A DNA stretch of 64,000 nt, taken from the NCBI GenBank assembly GCA_963585895.1, contig OY757947.1, positions 33,585,878 through 33,649,877 of the forward strand. The letters run 5' to 3'. The position numbers and the translations under genes were made by a program. Position 1 is the first letter of the stretch, and each line of letters opens with the position of its first letter. The notes beneath the pieces were generated by a model. It was not told the origin of the DNA, did no database searches, and was given only the letters and a program-made list of their open reading frames with translations. The stretch comes from Sepioteuthis lessoniana (taxonomy: Eukaryota > Mollusca > Cephalopoda > Myopsida > Loliginidae). Below are positions 34,086 through 43,130 of the stretch, piece by piece.

Positions 34086-34262
34086 CTGGTTATTAAGCAA
34101 ACGTTTTTTCTACATGTACCATGCAACCTAATACAACTTATCTTAGGTTGTCACTTTATAATGCACAAGTCAAAAAGCTATTGGCACGCTTAACATAATG
34201 GTTATCGTCGTATGAAATCGGCGATTCGCGTTCAAACCTTGAACGAGATTGTTAGTCTAAAT

Positions 34263-34567
34263 TTCTAAGATGAAACTTAATAATTGTCATCACTTAGAAT
34301 ATTCGGACTATCATTTTACACACAACGTTTCGGCCGATATATCCTCCCGGCTTCTTCGGGTGTTACATGACGATCCCCTTATTTGAACCACAGGAGGGAG
34401 ACTCTTCGAATTATGTTAACCATTATCGAGTACAAGTGATAAAGATGAAGTAAGTAATCCTTGTAATTCTTATCTGTTGTTTGGATTGAACCTGCAACCT
34501 CATGATTCACTCAAAAGCACTTTACAACCAAACGCCTTATCGACTGCGCTACGTGTCCTTGCCGGAA
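34263..34567 (-). mobile_element. SINE-C, minus arm of inverted pair
   Basis: On the minus strand: a tRNA-like head GGACACGTAGCGCAGTCGAT with GGTTGCAGGTTCAATCC, then the body, then GAAGAAGCCGGGAGGATATA and CGGCCGAAACGTTGTG, ending near ATAGTCCGAATATTC. Confidence 0.75.
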
Positions 34568-34568
34568 A

Positions 34569-34680
34569 GGTTTCCGAGTTCAACCTGAAACACCTGAAGA
34601 AGGCTGAAGGACATATCGGCTGAAACGTTGTGATTATAACAATAAAGATGAGGTCTATAATCCGAATATTCCGAAGAAAA
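34569..34680 (+). mobile_element. SINE-C tail, plus arm of inverted pair
   Basis: CACCTGAAGAAGGCTGAAGG, ATCGGCTGAAACGTTGTG, AACAATAAAGATGAGG, ATAATCCGAATATTCCG. It mirrors the end of the minus arm within two bases of its tRNA head. Confidence 0.75.
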
Positions 34681-34880
34681 CAGTTTGTGTTTCTCTTCGT
34701 GCTAATGCCCTTGAGAAAGGCATTAATATAAGTTTTCTTCCCACCCGCAGCTATGGGTAAATCTTAAGACAAACTGGGTTATTTTACCTTGGTTAAACAA
34801 CACGTCTACATAAAGGAAAACTTTGAATTCGAACCAGCTTTTAATCCGTTTATAAATTGATCTGGTGTCCCATCTTACCC

Positions 34881-35456
34881 AGTAGTTAGAAGCTGACTAA
34901 ATTTCAGAGAACCTCATCAATTGCTTCAGAATCAATACAACAGCCCTATGTCCATACCAGTGAGTCATAGCTAATAAGTCTTGATGCCCTATCACTAAAT
35001 ATAAATTCCGTAGAGGAGTGTACCCATTTAATCATTTCTTTAAATCAATTTTTTTTCCATTAGAAATGCCGTTTATTCAATTAATTTATAATCGATGTTA
35101 CAAACTTTCAACATTTAGTTTATTCATCGTAAAAGTCCAGATTTTAATTAAATCCAGACTTAATGGATTTTAATTATTTAAATTATAGCCCAATTTTACG
35201 GGCATTTCTTTTTTTTTTTTTTTGAGGGGGGGTCCATAGGACAGAAAAAAGGATTGTCAAAGATTCTCCTCTTAGAAAACCGACAGAAATCAAACAACGC
35301 TCCATTGACTTTCTGAGATTTATTAACCTACCAAACTTTGTCTGTAAACTTCAAAATAATTATCAAAAGCAAAACATTAAAATAATCCTCTCTACACACG
35401 GAATCAACGAAATAAATAAATTCAAAAGCAAATTAATTAGGATATTGGCAATAATG
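34881..35456. other. AT-rich, no recognised feature
   Basis: A poly-T run lies near 35208-35223. I see no gene. Confidence 0.4.
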
Positions 35457-35600
35457 TTTTGTGGAGAAACAAGAGAAAAATGATAAAGATTATCCTGAAA
35501 TTAGCATTTCTCATAGCAAATACCGACATATGCAAATCGGTCAACAGTTAAAAAGACAATTTTAGCAAACTTTCAATAAGTGGTCTACCTATTATTTCTG
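35457..35600 (+). mobile_element. Fragment homologous to 38.57-38.71 kb (Tc1-like element flank)
   Basis: TTTGTGGAGAAA, AAATGATAAAGATTATCCTG, AGCAAATACC and CAAATCGGTC.ACAGTT occur in the same order just upstream of the Tc1-like transposase fragment at 38.7 kb. The copy here is cut by the GC-rich SINE-D insertion. Confidence 0.6.
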
Positions 35601-35617
35601 TTAGGATGAGAGTGTAA

Positions 35618-36778
35618 GGGCGAGCTCCTGGCGAGCGCCCCGGGGCCTGTTCTGGACTTCGGTCCGGAGCGTGGCCCTGGAAAAGGAACAATGGCAGACT
35701 TGGGGCCTTTAATTAGGCACCTAGTTTCGACTAGGCTACCTTCGGGTGGGCGAGCTGCATTTTTGTCTCCTTTGTCCCCGTTGTACGGCACTAGACCATG
35801 CGTCTAGTTTAAGCCGCAAACTGACATACGTGCCCGGACCCACATTTGGGTTCGTGAAACTGCTTGCCTCATCAGGCTCACATTGCACTAAGTGAGCCGA
35901 TGAGCAGCACAGACAAGCAGGGTTCGAGTCTCGGCTCCTTCCCGACCTTCCCCTCCCCTTTATCCCCACTTTAATTGGCCTTCGGGCTTTTGACCTTGTG
36001 TCAAGTCGTGTCTGGTGGGAGGCAGCGACAAATATAGGCGAGCTCCTGGCGAGCGTTCTTTTGTGTCCTGTGGTGGGGCGCTCTCGACCGGCTGTGGTTG
36101 CGTGCTGCACGGTTCGGTCGGGTGTGTTCCACCACTGGATACATCACCTCTGGCCTCAGGTGGCCGTCCCCCCAGGCTTTAACCCTCTTCGGAGGGGTTG
36201 GGTTTATCACCCGGCGCCTGAGGCGCCCCGAAAAGGGGAATGCCGACGGGGTCCGAGGCATTTTTGGAACTGCCTATCACGTTGGGCTACGGCCCTGCGA
36301 CAGGACCCACCTTAAAAACGGCCTTGTGCCATATTCGTACGTTGGTGGGACGTAGGATAAATACAGAGCTCCTGGCGAGCGCCCCGGGACCTGTTCTGGA
36401 CTTCGGTCCGGAGCGTGGCCCTGGAAAAGGAACAATGGCAGACTTGGGGCCTTTAATTAGGCACCTAGTTTCGACTAGGCTACCTTCGGGTGGGCGAGCT
36501 GCATTTTTGTCTCCTTTGTCCCCGTTGTACGGCACTAGACCATGCGTCTAGTTTAAGCCGCAAACTGGCATACGTGCCCGGACCCACATTTGGGTTCGTG
36601 AAACTGCTTGCCTCATCAGGCTCACATTGCACTAAGTGAGCTGATGAGCAGCACAGACAAGCAGGGTTCGAGTCTCGGCTCGTTCCCGACCTTCCCCTCC
36701 CCTTTATCCCCACTTTAATCGGCCTTCGGGCTTTTGACCTTGTGTCAAGTCGTGTCTGGTGGGAGGCAGCGACAAATA
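35618..36778 (+). mobile_element. Compound GC-rich SINE-D: two near-identical arms around a 330-bp middle
   Basis: Arms at about 35618-36038 and 36366-36778 match over more than 400 bases (GCGAGCTCCTGGCGAGCGCC to GGGAGGCAGCGACAAATA). Each has a B-box-like GGTTCGAGTCTC. The middle (36039-36365) starts again with GCGAGCTCCTGGCGAGCG and has its own blocks. The duplication TAGGATGARAGTGTAA flanks the whole at about 35602-35617 and 36779-36794, so it inserted as one unit. Composition is far more GC-rich than anything nearby. The open frames (up to 124 codons) are duplicated along with the arms and show no known domain. Confidence 0.75.
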
Positions 36779-36879
36779 CTAGGATGAAAGTGTAATATCC
36801 GTTTGCGCCCAGTCAAATTTTCAAAAAGAATTAAATAAAACAAACTCTTCAATACTGTTTTGTTTTTGATTAGATTGAT

Positions 36880-37270
36880 TGATTTTAACAACATGTCAAC
36901 CCACCTAGGGTTATTTGATGCTTAGAGGTTAGGGAATTCCATTCATTGTATGTTTACGCCTTTTGTATTGTTTTTAAAGAGTTTTTTACACACAGTTATG
37001 TGGTATCAAGTATTCCAATCTAATACAAATAATTTGCCAAAATCTTTTTGAACTATAGACGGCACTCTAATTGGAACAACCACTCGAAGGTCAGAGTGGG
37101 TCTCGGAGTAATGGCAATGGAGAGGTACTCAACACTTTCCAGAGCTCCATAACTAGAGTCCTACCAGCAGATACATTTCAGTGCCATGCCTTGGATACCC
37201 CTTTTTGTGGGGGCAGTCTTAGCCTTCTGCAAGAGATACACTCAGTATATTCTACGGCCTTCCCACGGGT
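36880..37270 (-). mobile_element. R1 element, diverged
   Basis: A decayed tail (CATGTCAACCCACCTAGGG), a short core and a head with TCAGAGTGGGTCTCGGAGTA, AATGGCAATGG and CTCAGTATATTCTACGGCC. Confidence 0.6.
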
Positions 37271-37342
37271 CAAATATGTTTTGAGTCATTAATCTTATTT
37301 AGTATCAAGACCTTACTTGTTAAAAAATGCAATGATGTAGGT

Positions 37343-37770
37343 TGGTTGGTCGTTGTTTGGTCGTTTTGTGTTACGGCGTATCAACCTTTTTCGGGTCATT
37401 TAACGCCAAATTAAATTTCAAACAATTCAGTTTAGCATAAAAATAGTTTTTTGTTTACACAGTTAAATGTCAAAAACAATTTAGTTAAATGTCAAAACAG
37501 TTCTATTTCGAACAATTCAGTTTAGCATAAGTACACAGTTTTGTATTATTTGACCCATAGATAGGACCTTATCAAGTGTTACCACTCTGTGTCAGAGTAG
37601 AGCTGGGAGCGATGGCAAGGAAGGGGTACTCCGTATTCCCCAAAGCTCCAGCATTTCTAGAACCTCACCATCAGATTGTTTTGTATCATATCGTAGACAG
37701 TCGTTTGGAGCGGTCTTACCCCTCTGCAGAAAAGCAGTCAGTGTATTTTACAGTTCCAGCCGACTGGGCC
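37343..37770 (-). mobile_element. R1 element with short core
   Basis: Tail GCGTATCAACCTTTTTCGGG..TTAACGCC, four core units, complete head ending CCAGCCGACTGGGCCC. It is followed directly by SINE-B. Confidence 0.8.
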
Positions 37771-37784
37771 CTTTTTTTTTTTGA

Positions 37785-38180
37785 ATATCTTGGGATGTCA
37801 ACTTGCCTAGCAGTGTTCGCCAATGACTCGCGAGACTGGGGTTCAATTGCAGGTCAAGTCATATCAAAGGCTCAAAAATGGTAGAGGAGGTGTCCTCGTG
37901 GTGTAATGGCAAAAGCGATGGACTGCGGAATCGTAGTACGTACTCGAGTCGCGCTATTATGTTCACTTTCGGGCAAATACCCTTGGGAAAGGTATGAACC
38001 CCCTTATCCTCCCAGCTATGGGTTAAATAGTACCGCTACTGTTCTTCTAGGAGAATAGTTTTGGCATTAAATAACCTAAAAAGGTTGATATGCCATTAAA
38101 CAAAGAAACCAAACCAAACTAAGAAATGGTACTTGATTAACACTCAGCTTTATAAGGTGCGGATCAAGGGTAAAGTGGAT
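37785..38180 (+). mobile_element. SINE-B interrupted by SINE-A
   Basis: SINE-B runs to AAAAATGGTA at 37885 and resumes at AGAAATGGTACTTGATTAAC near 38124. The repeated AAATGGTA-like bases are a short target duplication. Its leader TCTTGGGATGTCAACTTG is shared with the copy at 39.18 kb, so these two form a subfamily. Confidence 0.8.
37886..38123 (+). mobile_element. SINE-A, full length
   Basis: GTGTCCTCGTGGTGTAATGG through CCCAGCTATGGGTTAAATAG to the tail TTTGGCATTAAATAACC..GGTTGATATGCCATTAAA and AAACCAAACCAAAC. Its position inside SINE-B shows SINE-A was active after this SINE-B copy inserted. Confidence 0.9.
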
Positions 38181-38455
38181 CTTAATCCTCTGCATAGATG
38201 CAGATGGTGTATTCAACAGCCTCAGCCGTTTGGGCCCTCGTTGGGTAGGAGGTGTTGCACCTCTGCAGAGATGCAGTTGGTGTATTATACAGCCTCAGCC
38301 GATTGGGCTCTCTTTGGGTAGGAGGTCTTACCCCTCTGCAGAGATGCAGTTGGTGTATTCAACAGCCCCAGCCAATTGGGACCTCGTTGGGTAGGAGGTC
38401 TTACCCCTCTGCATAGATGCAGTTGGTGTATTCTACAGCTCCTGCTGACTGGGCA
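38181..38455 (-). repeat. R1 head-end tandem array, four units of about 73 bp
   Basis: Each unit reads CCTCTGCA.AGATGCAG.TGG, TGTATT..ACAGC, GC..A.TGGG, then CGTTGGGTAGGAGGT. This is only the outermost part of the R1 head, multiplied. Confidence 0.85.
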
Positions 38456-38569
38456 AGCGCAATGCAATGATGTAATTCAATATTGTTTGCTTTGCATCTG
38501 CAAAGTGTCAGAGAATTAATTCACCTGAGAATAAACTAAAACGATTAAATTAATGAATTCAATTAATCA

Positions 38570-39060
38570 CTTAAATTTGTGGTGAAAAATGATAAAAATT
38601 ATCTTGGAATTTTCATTCCTGAAAGCAAATACCAATAGAGACCTACTTATACAAATCGGTCTTCTGTTTAAAGACGGTTCCAGTAGATTTCAACAAGCGG
38701 TTAGGCGTGTCTCATTGAAAGGAAATTTAGTTCCAACAAAAGAACTGTCAACTGAAATCATAGAATGGATCGTAAAAGTCGTTCAAGAAGGCAATCCACA
38801 GTGGAGAATGATAAAAGACGTTGGTTGTTGCCAGTCAGCAGTGTCTAAAATATGGGGCAAATAAAAATGAAATGGAATAGCGAAAAAAAGAAATCATCAT
38901 GACGAACTACGAAAGGCAAATTCAGAGGAGAAAAAAAAGCTCAATATAAATGGGGCAATCAACTAAGGAGAAGGAAATACTCTAAATTCAAAACTTGGAA
39001 AGTTCACGAAGCTAAAATTTCGATTGGTTTTACAAGAAAGAAATCAAGGTCCGGCTGAGT
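38570..39060 (+). pseudogene. Tc1-like transposase, N-terminal DNA-binding fragment
   Basis: The frame 38589-38864 ends with TKELSTEIIEWIVKVVQEGN and GCCQSAVSKIWGK. This is the start of the first helix-turn-helix of Tc1-like transposases, which bind the element's terminal repeats. Residues before TKELS are not transposase and come from the 5' flank. The frame stops after about 45 domain residues. The rest of the DNA-binding region and the DDE catalytic domain are absent, so the copy is dead. Downstream sequence to about 39060 is still AT/GA-rich element-like DNA, but I cannot assign it. No terminal inverted repeat was identified. Confidence 0.65.
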
Positions 39061-39179
39061 TAATGGCTGTCATCGAATCGATATAAAAAGTTTTCTCAAC
39101 TTTTTTCATATTTCCCTTTACAGAGCATGAGCAAAAATTATAACACTAATTTATATTATCGATTTTTTATTAATATTTT

Positions 39180-39415
39180 GGGATGTCAACTTGTCTAGCA
39201 GTGTTCGCCGATGACCCGGGAGACCGGGATTCAATTCCAGGTCGAGTTATACCAAAGACTCAAAAAATGGTACTTGATTCTTCCTTGCTTAATACCAAGC
39301 ATTATAAGGGACGAATCAAGGGTAAAGTGGGTCAATCCTGGGAAAGGAATACCCCCTCCCATATACCTTTGTATAGTAGCTATCGAAAAAGGAGCCTTCG
39401 GGTCACCCTCGACTG
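39180..39415 (+). mobile_element. SINE-B (subfamily with GATGTCAACTTG leader)
   Basis: TTTTGGGATGTCAACTTGTC leader, AGTGTTCGCCGATGACC, GATTCAATTCCAGGTCGAG, usual body, ends CCCTCGACTGCGC. The two overlapping frames of 89 and 93 codons are not genes. Confidence 0.85.
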
Positions 39416-39481
39416 CGCTACATTCACATTACGATTTTATGTTGTTTTTTAAGAAAGTTTTTATTTTTGCACACGATCCTA

Positions 39482-39697
39482 TCTCTAGATAGGATCCTAT
39501 CAGTTGCTACCACTCCGGGGTGGAGTGGACCTGGGAGTAATGGCAATGAAGGGGTACTTTGCATTTCTCAAAGCTCAAGGGCTGGAGCCTCACCAGAAGA
39601 TGTTTAATATCATATCCAGGACGCTTGTTGAGGGAGTCTTACCCCTCTGCAGACATGCAATCGGTGTATTCTGCGGCCTCAGTAGACTGGGCTACAT
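39482..39697 (-). mobile_element. R1 head only
   Basis: From CTATCTCTAGATAGGATCC to CCTCAGTAGACTGGGC, complete head, no core. Confidence 0.8.
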
Positions 39698-39892
39698 TTC
39701 GTTAGAATCCAAGTGGTGCATCTATACAGTAGTACTGGCATGGCTACTGCTTGAAATAAATTAAATCAACAGTATTAATTTACTGTTCCACTTTAGTACG
39801 AGAGCACCTGGCATTCGTACCAGGTGACCAAACAATGACAAGCATAGATTCAGAATGCACTAGACCTCCAAGTTCAGTTAATATATGACCAG

Positions 39893-40113
39893 CAGAGGTG
39901 AAGTCGGAGTATTTTACATCCCCAGCGGGCTAGGCTCCTGATTTAGTGTTATATCCAGGACACTAGTTGGTCGGGGTTTTACCCTTCTGCACAGATGCAG
40001 TCGGTGTATTCTACAACCCCAGCCGACTGGTTTTTCATTGTGGGGGGTTCTTACTCCTCTGCAGAGATGCGATTGGTGTATTCTACAGCTGTTCCTCTCC
40101 TCCGCCAGCCGAC
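39893..40113 (-). repeat. Second R1 head-end tandem array, three units
   Basis: Three repeats of the TCTGCA.AGATGCAG.CGG, GTATT.TACA..CCCAGC block are variable in length (about 70-90 bp). They arose independently of the array at 38.2 kb, since the flanking and spacer sequences differ. Confidence 0.75.
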
Positions 40114-40462
40114 TCGAAACAGCATAAATTCATATTTCTGTTTGAAGTGAAATATCAGACATTGCAGGCTTCCGATCAACTAACGTCTTTATTCCATGTT
40201 TAATTTGCCATCCTAGAATACAATTTTCCAAACATTTTTTTACTGTCTCAAGAACAAGAACACTTGTCTCCTAGATTTTTTTTTTTCGCGAAGAAAGAAT
40301 AGCGGTAATGAGGTTCTTAAAGGCCATCTTGAATTGTGTCTCAAAGTGAATCTAGTTCACTCATCGATCTATATTTATCCTGACTTATTCATGAGTCATC
40401 TCTGTATCTCTGTTAGAGGTTCAATACCAACTTAATCAAAATCTTTTGTATGGATGTTGTCC
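40114..40462. other. No recognised feature
   Basis: AT-rich. No family match. Confidence 0.4.
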
Positions 40463-41372
40463 ACCCGGCTGGGGCCGTAGAATACATCGACTGCACCTCT
40501 GCAGAGGGGTAAGATCCCCCCAGTGATTGTCCTGGATATATGACACTAAACAATTTGATGGTGAGCTTCTGGTGACTCTGGAGCTTTGGGGAAAGTGGAG
40601 CACCTCTTCATTGCAATTGCTCCCTGGTCCACTCTGGCTCGGCGTGTTAGCACCTGATAGGGCCCTATCTATGGATAAAATAGAACTAACGGCATACTTA
40701 TGCTAAACTGAATTGTTTGACTAAACTGAATTGCTTTAAATAGAAATGTTTTAATTAAACCGTATAGTGGGTAGAGTGTTCGCCAATGGCCCGGAAGACC
40801 TGGTTTCAATCCCAGGTCGAGTCATACCAAAGACTTTAAAAATGGTACTTGATACCCCCTTGCTTAACACTTAGTAATATAAAGTACGTATCATGGGTAA
40901 AGTGTAGCAATCCAGGGAAAGGAGTAATGTCCTCCCCTACACCTTGGTGTAGTAGCTATTGAAAAGGGAGCCTTCAGATCTCCCTCGATTGCGGTCGCCG
41001 ACTTTACTAACTTTTACATACATTTAAACTGTGTGCTTATGCTAAACTGAATTATTTGAAATGGAACTGTGTTTTGACATCGAAACTGTACTTACACTAA
41101 ACTGAATTGTTTAAAAGAGAACTGTTTTGACATCTAACTGTGTGTAAACAAAATCTGTACTTATACTTAATTGAACTAACTGAATTAGAACTGCTTGACT
41201 AAACTGAATAGCTTGAAACAGAAATGTTTTTCACAATGAAACTGTACTAACATTTAAACTGCGTACTTATCCAAAACTGAATTGTTTGAAATAGAACTAT
41301 TTTAATAAAAACGGATTTGGCGTTAAATAACCTACAAGGGTTGATATGCCATAAAACCCAAACAACAAACCA
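40463..41372 (+). mobile_element. R1 element interrupted by SINE-B
   Basis: Head from CCCGGCTGGGGCCGTAG, core, tail GGCGTTAAATAACC..GGTTGATATGCCATAAAACC. A SINE-B copy at 40765-41012 splits the core within its third unit. Confidence 0.85.
40765..41012 (+). mobile_element. SINE-B inside R1
   Basis: GTGGGTAGAGTGTTCGCC, GGTTTCAATCCC, full body, GTCGCCGACTTTACTAAC. Both sides are R1 core. Confidence 0.85.
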
Positions 41373-41403
41373 TCCTTACAGATGTAAGGAAAATCGCCTG
41401 CCG

Positions 41404-41404
41404 T

Positions 41405-41448
<44 letters not shown>

Positions 41449-41450
41449 AG
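41404..41450. repeat. (CA)n(TA)n microsatellite
   Basis: (CA)n at 41405-41429, then (TA)n to 41448. Confidence 0.95.
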
Positions 41451-41660
41451 GAAAATAGAAAAACAAAGTAATCCTAAAGTAATGAATTTATTTTCTTTTT
41501 TTATTTGGTTATTTTAACAAAACATCCATCGCTGGTCAAGCAACAATTTTTCTCATTTAAAAGTCCCGATGAAGGTTTACTAAAACCGAAACGTTTTAAC
41601 GTTGACTTTCAATTATAATAAATTCATCATTTTTGGATTACTTTGTTTTTCTATTTTCTT
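41450..41660. repeat. Foldback with about 40-base inverted arms
   Basis: The arms at 41450-41490 and 41619-41660 are reverse complements with few differences (core AATAGAAAAACAAAGTAATC). The loop of about 128 bases holds AACATCCATCGCTGG and the hammerhead-like fold at 41560-41609. Confidence 0.85.
41560..41609 (+). ncRNA. Hammerhead-ribozyme-like fold
   Basis: Stem I AAAGTC/GACTTT (41560-41565 with 41604-41609). Core CCGATGA (canonical CTGATGA with one change). Stem II GGTTT/AAACC, then GAA. Stem III ACGTT/AACGT, followed by T at the expected cleavage position. One extra base sits between the core A and stem II. Penelope-like elements and retrozymes are known to carry hammerheads, and a Penelope-like fragment lies 0.7 kb away. 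The core change and extra base leave activity doubtful. Confidence 0.4.
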
Positions 41661-41698
41661 CATACTGTCGGATTTATTTCCATTATTTACTTCTAATA

Positions 41699-41945
41699 GT
41701 TTAGTGGGTAGAGTATTCACCAATGGCTCGGGAGACCAAAGTTCAATCCCAAGTCGAGTCATATCAAATACTCAAAAAATGGTACTTGATGCCGCCGTGC
41801 TTTAAACTCTATATCATAAGGTATGGATCAAGGGTAAAGTAGACCAATCCAGAGAAAGAAGTTTCGCCCACCCCTACACCTCGATGTAGTAGCTAATGAA
41901 AAGGGAACGTTCAGGTCACCCTCGACTACGCTAGCCAACTTTTCA
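41699..41945 (+). mobile_element. SINE-B
   Basis: TTAGTGGGTAGAGTATTCACC, AGTTCAATCCCAAGTCGAG, full body, GCCAACTTTTCATATATATA into (TA)n. Confidence 0.85.
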
Positions 41946-42344
41946 TATATATATATATGTGTGTGTGTATATACATATATATATATATTAGCAGCATTTC
42001 TTCATTGATACATATTTGATTGAGCATAATTGACATTTTTTGTCAACATATTTTCTTGTTAATCCTTTCGTGTTGCCGTATCGATGTTATGATATTCGGC
42101 GGGAATTGGTTGATAAGCCTTCCATAATTACTTATTTCCCCAGTACTTTCCTCCCAACTTTTGGCCATCATCGGGAGAGGATGTATTACAAAATTGATGA
42201 AACTTTTGAATGTACATTACTACTTTGTAAGAATGAGCATTTGTATTGTTGTATTGTGTAGCGTTTACTTTTTGAATTTGTTTCTATAAATAGCGTCAGT
42301 AGCTAAAGACATTTACGTACGTTAGTACTGGTTTCAAAATTAAT

Positions 42345-43130
42345 TCAATTAAGTTTGGGTTGTATATTTCTATTACATAGTGCCTCGAGAATGTTTAGTT
42401 CTTGCTTGTTATTTTGATCTTCTAATATTGTTACGTTTTCGGTAAGAGTTTTCCGTAATTCTGTTGTTGGGCATGAATGTTTTTTTAAATGCTGTGCTAT
42501 GGAACTTGTATCAGACAGGTGCATTGTAAGTCTTCTCGATAGGGTAGTTGAGGTTAAACCGTCATATATATTATTTTCAACGATACAATCTTCTAAAGGA
42601 CATTTGAATTGATATATAACGTTGGATTTTTGCAAAACTTCAATCGGGGAAAGGAATTATTTTTAATGACTAAGTTGGAGGTTTTTAATTTTTTTGTATA
42701 TAATAAGTTTTATTTTTTTATTAGGGTCAGTGGGGAGTATGTTCCTATGAATCAATGTCTTTAATATTTTTTCATCTGATTTAGAATTGTTGTGCATTTG
42801 GTTGCGGTAAAAAGTTTTATGAATGTTGGTTGACTAGGTGGTGTGGTACAGTATTTATTTTTAATCATACGTTTAATTTGTTCGTCAACAATATATTTAG
42901 GAAACCCATTGATGATAGCCTCTTTTATGTTTTCTACCCCTTTATAAAATATTGTTTTGGAGGAGGAGATCAGTTTGGCACGGGATATCAGGTTATTAAT
43001 AATCGCTCTGAAGGTTCCGAGATGTTTCACCAATATATTTTAGTTTACAATTCTTACAAGGGATACAATAAACACCGGCGTCTGAAAATATGTTGCTTGG
43101 AGGGCTTGAGTGTTTAGTAGTGTTTTAACC
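42345..43130 (-). pseudogene. Penelope-like retroelement remains: reverse-transcriptase end and GIY-YIG region
   Basis: The frame 43033-42761 (FRAIINNLISRAKLISSS, EAIINGFPKYIVDEQIK) looks like the thumb region after a Penelope-type reverse transcriptase. The frame 42635-42345 (NVIYQFKCPLEDC, LTSTTLSRRLTMHLSD) looks like a GIY-YIG endonuclease, which nicks target DNA in this group. It keeps the cysteine and STTLSRR parts of the family pattern. Just upstream on the same strand (about 43093-43040) a third short frame reads GVYCIPCKNCKLKYIGETSR, a second and different GIY-YIG start, so pieces of two related elements may be joined. The copy is fragmentary, with several breaks. Confidence 0.65.

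Larger units (their letters stand above)
34184..34880 (+). mobile_element. SINE-A2 split by an inverted SINE-C pair
   Basis: The head at 34184-34262 (GGCACGCTTAACATAATGG, CGTTCAAACC) and the body at 34681-34880 (TGCCCTTGAGAAAGGCATTA, CAGCTATGGGTAAAT) are consecutive parts of SINE-A2. The intervening 34263-34680 is SINE-C sequence in two orientations. Confidence 0.7.

Noticed and set aside
34322-34362. Hammerhead ribozyme in SINE-C tails
   Set aside because: The GAAGAAGG..CCGAAACG tail resembles the hammerhead layout, but the CTGATGA core is CTGAAGA or worse and stems I and III are only 2-4 bp in the copies checked.
34490-34568. tRNA gene on the minus strand
   Set aside because: A- and B-box-like sites are present, but the anticodon and acceptor arms do not fold cleanly by eye. 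The sequence continues into a SINE-C body, as does the copy at 55.5-55.6 kb.
35736-36315. Overlapping frames of 86-124 codons in the GC-rich block
   Set aside because: High GC lowers stop frequency on both strands, and the frames are duplicated with the SINE-D arms. No domain or codon bias was seen.
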